Shown here: piece by piece, positions 54,890 through 61,715 of the stretch
How the letters are laid out: the number at the start of each line of letters is the position of its first letter
Position numbering within the stretch: the stretch's first letter is position 1
Assembly: GCA_947652925.1 (NCBI GenBank)
Contig: CANTEW010000005.1
Span: 1-64,000, forward strand
DNA from: an uncultured Lachnospiraceae bacterium
Lineage (GTDB): Bacteria; Bacillota; Clostridia; Lachnospirales; Lachnospiraceae
Length of the DNA stretch: 64,000 bases
Reading direction: 5' to 3'
Notes under the pieces: model-generated
What the model was told of the DNA's origin: nothing
The model's database searches: none
What the model saw: only the letters and a program-made list of their open reading frames with translations
Program-made: the position numbers and the translations under genes

Positions 54890-56824
54890 TCACTCTACAA
54901 CAAACGAACGCAGTCCAAACGCCATCCGCCTCTCATCCTCGCTCTCCCCCAGATCCTTCGGAGAGACAGCGTCAGGGAATTGAAAGGTGAGCCCCAGCAT
55001 CTGTTCCCGGACACAGTCTGCCGGGATCGGTACTGTCACCATCGTCTCTTCCGCCTCTATACTCTCATCAAATAAGACCTCATCCCCACACCTGACGATC
55101 ATCTGCTGGGGCGCGTCATAGACCATATGAAGGCCCAGATGCAGCCGCAGATCCTCCTCCCCATGATCCGGTATATACAGATAGAGTCCCGCGCCGTTCC
55201 CATCCGTCCAGGCATGATCTAGGTCCGTCCACGATACCCCCTGTGTAAAATATCTGTGGGCGTCTTGTGCTGTGTCATCAAAACTGACCACCTGCCCCAG
55301 ATCATATCGGAACTCTTCTTTCCACTCATCCGGCTCCCGCCGGGAGAAGAAGCGGTAAAACAGAGACTCCTCATGATCATAAGTAAAATAATTATAAGCT
55401 TCTGCCGCTCCCACCGTGCCGTCCCTCCTGGCCCACGCCCGGAGACTGCCCGCCTGCGCCCCTTTAAGAGAGATCGGCTCTTTGAGGACCCCTGCCATCT
55501 CCTCCATGGGATAGACAGCCCCCACCGCCAAAAGCAGCACGAGTACGATCATCCGTTTCGGACTCCTTGCCATACATCTACTATATGCGAACAACGCCTG
55601 GAGGACAAATACCATCAACAAAAAAACTGCCGGGATACTCCCGCTCATAGCCAGATCATTATAGATCCCCATGCGGAAAAAAGGAAAGAGGAGCAGCGAG
55701 ATGTTCACCAGATAAAAAAGCAGATCATCCTGGAACCGCTTAAAGATGACGACCGAGTACACCATAAAGGCAGCGACAAAGCAAAAGTACACAGCCGGAA
55801 GGGTGCCATAATCTATATGGGAAAAACCCACCTCCGGCACTTTCTCACCTGTCAGATTCCCCATCAGATACACCACCGGGATCAGAAAACCCACGGCCAC
55901 CGCCACATTCTGCGGGCTGAACACCTCTTTAAATAAAGCTGCCCGATCCTTTTCCGCAAAAAGCCTGTACACCACAACCCCAGCCATCAGGACAGCAAGT
56001 CCCAAAAAAGGGAACGTAGCATAGAGGAGGAGAGGCGCCCCGATCAGGCAATAAAGGCGCACGTCCCGATAATCTTCAAAAAAGAGCAGTGTGGCGAGCC
56101 ACGGGACCACCGCCTGGGGGAATGCCCATCTGAGGTTCGTGTAGAGCGCCCTGTACTGTAATCGCACTGCATTGCTGATCCACTCACGCGCCCCGGAGAT
56201 ATCCGTACTCCCGATCCCCGTAGCTCCATACAGCGCTTTCCCCAGAAACAGGCATGTGCCGAAAAAGACAAGGACAAAAGCACTCACAGCCTGCTTTTTC
56301 ACCGTATCTGCCCTGACCACCCTGAACAAGAGGAGTAGGACACCAAAGATCCCGATGGCATCATAGATCAACAGCGCGATCTCCGCCACCCGGAAACTGC
56401 CCGCCGCTTTCCCGCACAGCGCCGGGACCAGATATTGGGCGATATAATAGGTGAGCATCGCTTCTCCGTCATCATTATGATAACAGACCGGCCAATGAGA
56501 AGTGACCAGATCGTTCAGCACATGATTGTGTTTCTCCCAATCACCCGCCTGTACAAAAAATCCCCCCTGGCCTGCCACCAGGCAAAAAAGTACGGAGAAT
56601 ACCGCTGCCGCCGCCAGCACCCACGGACGCACGATGAGCGGTCTCCCGCTTTCTTCCTCCCGCAGCTCCTTCCAGTGCTTCCAAAGGCAAAACCCCAGAA
56701 GCACCAATGCCGGGACACTGAAGATGGCTTTCACCCATCCCAGGAAAAATACGGCCACACCCAGATATATGTAGACATAACAGGAAAACGTAAATCTGGC
56801 CCCATGGATATCCACTCCAGACAC
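54890..56824 (-). CDS. Polytopic membrane protein of unknown function (GT-C-like layout)
   Basis: The 644-residue protein has about twelve hydrophobic helices up to residue 445 and a soluble C-terminal domain of about 190 residues. The first outer loop holds QAGDWEKHNHVLNDL and CYHNDDGEAMLTYYIAQY, and this acidic loop plus many helices is typical of GT-C transferases or flippase-like proteins. No family was recognised with certainty. The start codon is GTG (56822-56824) with AGGGGG upstream. It has a good promoter and is followed 22 bases later by the large secreted protein, so it may process or decorate that protein; this is inference. Confidence 0.7.
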   Translation of the reverse strand: MSGVDIHGARFTFSCYVYIYLGVAVFFLGWVKAIFSVPALVLLGFCLWKHWKELREEESGRPLIVRPWVLAAAAVFSVLFCLVAGQGGFFVQAGDWEKHNHVLNDLVTSHWPVCYHNDDGEAMLTYYIAQYLVPALCGKAAGSFRVAEIALLIYDAIGIFGVLLLLFRVVRADTVKKQAVSAFVLVFFGTCLFLGKALYGATGIGSTDISGAREWISNAVRLQYRALYTNLRWAFPQAVVPWLATLLFFEDYRDVRLYCLIGAPLLLYATFPFLGLAVLMAGVVVYRLFAEKDRAALFKEVFSPQNVAVAVGFLIPVVYLMGNLTGEKVPEVGFSHIDYGTLPAVYFCFVAAFMVYSVVIFKRFQDDLLFYLVNISLLLFPFFRMGIYNDLAMSGSIPAVFLLMVFVLQALFAYSRCMARSPKRMIVLVLLLAVGAVYPMEEMAGVLKEPISLKGAQAGSLRAWARRDGTVGAAEAYNYFTYDHEESLFYRFFSRREPDEWKEEFRYDLGQVVSFDDTAQDAHRYFTQGVSWTDLDHAWTDGNGAGLYLYIPDHGEEDLRLHLGLHMVYDAPQQMIVRCGDEVLFDESIEAEETMVTVPIPADCVREQMLGLTFQFPDAVSPKDLGESEDERRMAFGLRSFVVE

Positions 56825-56864
56825 CTTTTTTTCACCCCCTCTGAAATAAAGTTTTTTGACTTTT

Positions 56865-56893
56865 ATTATGCCATACGCCCGGTCCTATCGCAA
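56865..56893 (-). promoter_or_regulatory. Promoter of the membrane protein/secreted protein pair
   Basis: TTGCGA (56888-56893) and CATAAT (56865-56870) are 17 bases apart on the minus strand, 41 bases before the GTG start. Confidence 0.55.
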
Positions 56894-56919
56894 GCTTTTT
56901 ATCATACTTTTCCATTTGT

Positions 56920-56964
56920 ATATAGATAAGGCGGCGTGCTGCGCGCACCCCGCCTTATCTATAT
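56920..56964 (-). terminator. Long hairpin after the LacI-family gene
   Basis: Perfect 15-base arms (ATATAGATAAGGCGG and its complement) enclose a smaller GTGC/GCAC stem. It lies three bases below the LacI stop. No T-run follows on either strand, so it may protect the 3' end rather than terminate by itself. Confidence 0.6.
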
Positions 56965-56967
56965 CCT

Positions 56968-57948
56968 CTATATCTGGAAACAACTGTCCCTCTCTATGAT
57001 ACGGCATGGAAATTCCACCCGCAGTTTTTCCGTGTGTCCGTGCAGGATCCTGTCATGCAGGATATGCACCGCCATATGCGCCATCGCCTCCCGCGGGATA
57101 TGCACGGTGGTCAGCAGCGGCTTTGTGGTCTGGGCTTCTTCTATATTATCGATGGAGATCACGGAGATCCGCCTGCTCTTTTGCTCCCGGAGAGTCTGCA
57201 GAGCCCCCACTGCCGTGATATCATTGGCGCACAGGACCGCCGTCAGATCCTCATCCTCCATCAGACGCCTCATGGCCCGGCAGCCCTCTTCTTTTGACTG
57301 CCCTGTGGATGCGATACAAGAATAATCGATCGATAACTGATTGCGTATCATCGTCTCACTGTATCCCACATAGCGGCTCTCATAAGAACAATCCCCGATA
57401 TACCCGATCTTCCGATGTCCTTTCTTTATCAGATACGTGACCGCCGCCTGCGCCGCCTTCTGCCCGTCACAGACCACCTCGTCGATCTCATAGTTCATGG
57501 GATTACGCCAGATGCCTACCATATTCGGGGTATATCTCGAAAAGGTGTGCAGCAATTTCGAAGAACACCTGCCCAGGATGATCATCCCGTCACATTTTTT
57601 CAGCCCCTGCCCATCCTTCTCGCTGGCAGTGACCAGGCCGTCCACCACAAATCCTTTCTTCAGGACCTCATACGAAAGCCCCTGGTACAACTCCCTGAAA
57701 AAAGGATCCTTGTCCAAAGCCCCCACCCTGGCCAGGACGATCAAGATCCGCAGGGCTTTTTTCTGCTGCGTATGCCCCATCTTCAGATCCCGCGCCGCTG
57801 TGTTCGGCACATACTGGATCTCATGGGCCGCCTGCCATATCTTAGCTTTCAGCTGCTCTGACGCACACGTAGTATAACTGTTGTTCAAGACCCTGGAAAC
57901 AGTAGAAGGAGAAGTGCCTACCATTTCCGCTATTTTTTTTAACGACAT
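56968..57948 (-). CDS. LacI-family transcriptional regulator
   Basis: The 326-residue protein has the LacI helix-turn-helix and hinge at the N-terminus (SLKKIAEMVGTSPSTVSRVLNN, then AARDLKMG) and a periplasmic-binding-protein-like effector domain (DGMIILGRC, VTYLIKKGHRKIGYIGD, VLCANDITAVGALQTL). The hinge is shorter than usual. It is expected to bind a sugar or related ligand; no transporter or catabolic operon is adjacent. An inverted repeat overlaps the -35 of its own promoter, suggesting autoregulation. Downstream genes belong to the surface-protein pair, which it might also control. Confidence 0.92.
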   Translation of the reverse strand: MSLKKIAEMVGTSPSTVSRVLNNSYTTCASEQLKAKIWQAAHEIQYVPNTAARDLKMGHTQQKKALRILIVLARVGALDKDPFFRELYQGLSYEVLKKGFVVDGLVTASEKDGQGLKKCDGMIILGRCSSKLLHTFSRYTPNMVGIWRNPMNYEIDEVVCDGQKAAQAAVTYLIKKGHRKIGYIGDCSYESRYVGYSETMIRNQLSIDYSCIASTGQSKEEGCRAMRRLMEDEDLTAVLCANDITAVGALQTLREQKSRRISVISIDNIEEAQTTKPLLTTVHIPREAMAHMAVHILHDRILHGHTEKLRVEFPCRIIERDSCFQI

Positions 57949-57991
57949 GCCATCCCTTTCCTGCGCTGCTGCCTCTATCCGCTATCTTTAC

Positions 57992-58031
57992 ATCATACCG
58001 TCATCACAGCCTTTTGTCAAACTGTGATGAC
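57992..58031 (-). promoter_or_regulatory. LacI-family gene promoter with overlapping operator-like inverted repeat
   Basis: TTGACA (58015-58020) and TATGAT (57992-57997) are 17 bases apart on the minus strand. The perfect arms GTCATCACAG (58000-58009) and CTGTGATGAC (58022-58031) flank the -35 with 22 bases between centres, so a bound dimer would block the polymerase. Confidence 0.65.
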
Positions 58032-58087
58032 ACAGCCGCATTTATATGATAAGATAAGTGATAAGATACGAAAAAGGCGGGATATAT

Positions 58088-59730
58088 ATGCATAGACCGA
58101 TCATCCCCGTGGGGACTTCAAATTTTGCAGAGATCAGACGCGAAGGTTACTATTTTATCGATAAATCAGATCTGATCAGAGAACTGCTGGAAACGAAAGG
58201 GACAAAAGTCACATTGATCACACGTCCCCGCAGATTTGGGAAAACCCTTGCCATGCGCATGTTGGAAGAATTTTTTGATATACGAAAAGACAACCGCGAT
58301 CTGTTTACAGGGCTCTCCATCATGGACGATGCAGATCTGTGTGAGAAATGGATGAACCGGTATCCTACAGTGTTTTTATCCTTTAAAAATGTAGACGGGT
58401 CAAACTTCACGAGCGCGTATGCCCAGCTCACATCCGTCATGGCCGAACTGTACAAAAAGCATTTTTATCTATTGGACCATGACAAGATCAATGTTCTGGA
58501 TAAAGAGATCTTTTATAAAATAGCGGCCGACAGAGCAAGCCTCACAGATATAAAAAACAGCCTGCTGAAATTGACACAGTTCATGGAGATCTATCATGGA
58601 AAGCCTGTGATCTTGCTCATCGATGAGTACGACGTCCCCCTGGCCAAAGCAAATGAGAAGGGCAACTATCCTGAGATGTTAGATGCCATCAAGGGCATCA
58701 TGCAGGCCATCAAAGATAATGATCCACTTAGATCCGCAGTCATCACCGGCTGCCTGCAGATCGCGAAAGAGAGCATATTTACCGGAACGAACAATTTCGT
58801 ATCCGATACGATCTCAGACAGCAGATTGAGCCAGTATTTTGGTTTCACGCAGGCAGAGGTGGACCGGCTCCTTGCCGACACAGGTACAACAGGCCATACC
58901 GCCGAGATCAGGGAATGGTACGACGGCTATCGTTTTGGCAAAACAGGCGTCTATTGCCCGTGGGATGTTATGAACCATGTACAGAACCTGCTCATGGATC
59001 CAGACTCGCAGGCGGAGATATCATAGAGACCGTAGAAGAAGATCTGACTTATGATATGGTAAGATCTTCTGAAGAAGATCTGTGGGGTCTTCTATATCTG
59101 ACAGGTTATCTGACAAGACCGCACCCGCCCGCCGATCCACATGCTCTAAGGATCCCCAATAGAGAGATCATGGGGCTCTTTAAGAAAAATGTAAAAAACT
59201 GGTCTATAGAAAAGTCCGCACAAAAAGACAGGAGCAGCTTATTTGCCGCTTTATGGGATGGGGATACCCAAAAACTCTCAACGCTGATCTCTGATCTTCT
59301 GTTCGATACGATCAGCTACTTTGACTATGAAGAAAGTTTTTACCATGCATTTATCACTGGCCTGTTCCTGAATGCCGGATATCGTGTAGAGTCAAACTAT
59401 GAAAACGGTCCTGGCAGATCTGATATCGTCATCAAAGACAGGAAAAAACGCAGAGCAGCCGTGATAGAGGCAAAACGGACAGATACAGAAAATGATCTGG
59501 ATAAAATATGCGCAGAAGCTCTCCAACAGATCGCAGACAGACAATATGCAAGGAAAGTCGAACGGGACGGTTATAAAAAAGTCTTGCGGTTCGGGATCGG
59601 GTTTTTCAAAAAAACATGCCTGATAAGAGTCCCCTCACAAAAGCATACAATGTATCTCCCCCACACAACGGCGCCCCAAGAAAATGGACATGAAAAGGTG
59701 AAAGATGAAAACGATCGATATCTTAAATAA
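58088..59730 (+). pseudogene. Broken AAA-ATPase/PD-(D/E)XK nuclease-like gene
   Basis: The first part (58088-59026, 313 residues) carries the AAA-ATPase-like domain with Walker A RPRRFGKTLAM and Walker B VILLIDEYDVPLA. It ends abruptly after MDPDSQAEIS at a TAG. The second part continues in another frame from about 59005 (GGDIIETVEEDL) with a complete PD-(D/E)XK_9-type end (GRSDIVIKD, AAVIEAKR). In intact relatives about 35-45 residues lie between these parts, so a deletion whose length is not a multiple of three fused them near 59010. The family is common and often decays in gut Firmicutes; function unknown. The last 26 bases overlap larB. Confidence 0.8.
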
Positions 59731-60445
59731 AGTAAAAGACCAGGAAATGACTGTAGAAGAAGCAGAACGATTTTTCCGCCGGGAGCCCTTCCAGGAGATG
59801 GGCTATGCAAAACTGGACACACACCGGGAGACGCGCTCCGGTTTTCCGGAGGTGATCTTCTGCAGCGGTAAAGCCGACACACACCTGCTCCCCATCGTAA
59901 AAAGACTTTACGAAGACAACGGAGAGGTCTTCGGCACCCGCGCCTCCCAGGAACAATACGAGATGTTAAAAAACATCTACCCGGATATCCAATACGACCC
60001 CATTTCCCATATCATAAAGATCGAAAAAAATGACAAAGAACATACGGGACTGATCGCCGTCTGCACAGCGGGCACGGCGGATATCCCTGTAGCGGAAGAA
60101 GCCGCCCAGACAGCCGAATACTTTGGTTCCCATGTGGAACGTATCTTCGACGTGGGTGTCAGCGGGATCCATCGGCTGTTCTCCCGTCTGGAGGTCATCC
60201 AGAAAGCCAACTGCATCGTGGCGGTAGCCGGGATGGAAGGCGCCCTCGCCAGCGTACTGGGAGGCCTGGTGGACAAACCGGTGATTGCTGTCCCCACCTC
60301 TGTGGGATACGGCGCGAACTTCCACGGCCTGTCCGCCCTGCTCACCATGATCAACTCCTGTGCCAACGGCGTTGCAACGGTAAATATCGACAACGGCTAC
60401 GGCGCAGGCTATCTGGCGACCCAGATCAACAGGATGGCCAAGTGA
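59705..60445 (+). CDS. larB: LarB-type nicotinic acid adenine dinucleotide carboxylase/hydrolase
   Basis: The 246-residue protein matches LarB, which carboxylates the pyridinium ring in the first step of nickel-pincer cofactor synthesis. The C-terminal AIR-carboxylase-like domain shows GLIAVCTAGTADIPVAEEA, DVGVSGIHRLF, CIVAVAGMEGALASVLGGL and IAVPTSVGYGANFHG. The N-terminal half carries RRKEPF-like and EVIFCSGK segments. LarC, LarE and LarA are not in the window, so they must lie elsewhere or be absent. It overlaps the broken ATPase gene and precedes azlC by 38 bases. Confidence 0.92.
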   Translation: MKTIDILNKVKDQEMTVEEAERFFRREPFQEMGYAKLDTHRETRSGFPEVIFCSGKADTHLLPIVKRLYEDNGEVFGTRASQEQYEMLKNIYPDIQYDPISHIIKIEKNDKEHTGLIAVCTAGTADIPVAEEAAQTAEYFGSHVERIFDVGVSGIHRLFSRLEVIQKANCIVAVAGMEGALASVLGGLVDKPVIAVPTSVGYGANFHGLSALLTMINSCANGVATVNIDNGYGAGYLATQINRMAK

Positions 60446-60483
60446 CCCATGTCTTTCCCAAAAAGATACAACAGGTGAACAAT

Positions 60484-61176
60484 ATGAAAACAAAAGCTTT
60501 TAAAGCGGCCCTGCCGCACACCCTGCCCATCTGCGTGGGTTTTCTCTTTCTCGGGATGTCTTATGGATTCCTTATGCAAAGCAAAGGGTTCTCTTTCCTC
60601 TATCCCCTGCTGATGAGCCTTTTCATCTTTGCTGGCTCTATGGAGTTTGTCACTGTCAACCTGCTCCTGTCCGCTTTTAACCCTTTATATGCCTTCTTCC
60701 TGACATTGATGGTCAATGCGCGCCACCTCTTTTACGGTATCTCCATGCTGGACAGATACAAGGACATGGGATGGAAAAAGTTCTATCTGATCTATGGGAT
60801 GTGCGACGAATCCTTTTCGATCAACTGTATCGTCTCACCACCGCCGGATGTGGACAAGGGCTGGTTTATGTTCTTTGTCACACTGCTCAACCATCTATAT
60901 TGGGTCGCAGGCGCTACGCTGGGGGCACTCTTGGGGTATGTGATCCACTTTGACACCAAGGGCATCGGATTTGTCATGACCGCTCTGTTCGTAGTCATGT
61001 TCATCGACCAGTGGGAGGAGCGCAGCGATCACACCCCGGCACTGATCGGGCTGGGCTGCTCCCTGGCCTGCCTGCTGCTCTTTAAAGCGGACAACTTCAT
61101 CCTCCCTGCCATGGCGCTGACCGTCCTATGTTTTGCACTGAAGAGAGATAATACAGACAAGGAGACAGACACATGA
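60484..61176 (+). CDS. azlC: AzlC-family branched-chain amino acid exporter subunit
   Basis: The 230-residue membrane protein starts with [21 protein letters not shown] and has [14 protein letters not shown] and [15 protein letters not shown], all typical of AzlC. It pairs with the small AzlD protein to export branched-chain amino acids or analogues. The ATG at 60484 follows CAGGTG; the longer frame from 60442 overlaps larB. Its stop overlaps the azlD start (ATGA). Confidence 0.93.
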   Translation: MKTKAFKAALPHTLPICVGFLFLGMSYGFLMQSKGFSFLYPLLMSLFIFAGSMEFVTVNLLLSAFNPLYAFFLTLMVNARHLFYGISMLDRYKDMGWKKFYLIYGMCDESFSINCIVSPPPDVDKGWFMFFVTLLNHLYWVAGATLGALLGYVIHFDTKGIGFVMTALFVVMFIDQWEERSDHTPALIGLGCSLACLLLFKADNFILPAMALTVLCFALKRDNTDKETDT

Positions 61177-61496
61177 CAACATCTCAACAGATCATCACAG
61201 TCCTCATCGTAGTCCTGGGGACGATGCTCACAAGATTCCTGCCCTTTCTCATATTCCCGGAAGGTAAGACGCCGCCCAGATCTATCCTATACCTGGGGAC
61301 CGTCCTCCCCTATGCTGTCATTGGACTCTTAGTGGTCTATTGTATAAAAGATGCATTGTGGGAGCCTTTCCACGGACTGCCGGAAGCCATCGCGGTCTCC
61401 TCCATCATCATCCTACATAAATGGAAAAAAAACACGCTGCTCAGTATCGGGGCCGGCACTGTCTTATACATGGCCTTGGTGCAGAGTGTTTTTTGA
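61173..61496 (+). CDS. azlD: AzlD-family branched-chain amino acid exporter subunit
   Basis: The 107-residue protein has four hydrophobic helices with the family pattern [18 protein letters not shown] and [18 protein letters not shown]. It starts inside the last codon of azlC, so translation is coupled and the two form a complex. Confidence 0.92.
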   Translation: MTTSQQIITVLIVVLGTMLTRFLPFLIFPEGKTPPRSILYLGTVLPYAVIGLLVVYCIKDALWEPFHGLPEAIAVSSIIILHKWKKNTLLSIGAGTVLYMALVQSVF

Positions 61497-61528
61497 TAAA
61501 ATATCTTTTGTCATAGCATACCATCTTA

Positions 61529-61591
61529 GCTGGATATCTATACCACAGCGGTGAAAGATAGATAAATACACCCCTGGGTATAGATGCCAGC
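61529..61591. repeat. Imperfect inverted repeat after azlD
   Basis: GCTGG-TATCTATACC-type arms (61529-61544 and 61576-61591) pair with one indel around a 31-base loop. It could be a terminator without a T-run or a small palindromic element. The rest of the 220-base gap shows nothing else. Confidence 0.45.
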
Positions 61592-61715
61592 TTTGAGGAG
61601 TTAATGTATCAGGGATCTCTGACGTATCTATTATATCACAAATAAACTTAACAATAAATATCCAATTTTATTTATTCTCTATTTACTAAAGAGCAGATCT
61701 TCTGTGGGAGTCCAT

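Noticed and set aside
58047..58068. Two copies of TGATAAGATA as a regulatory direct repeat
   Set aside because: Low-complexity words ahead of a pseudogene; no supporting second location.
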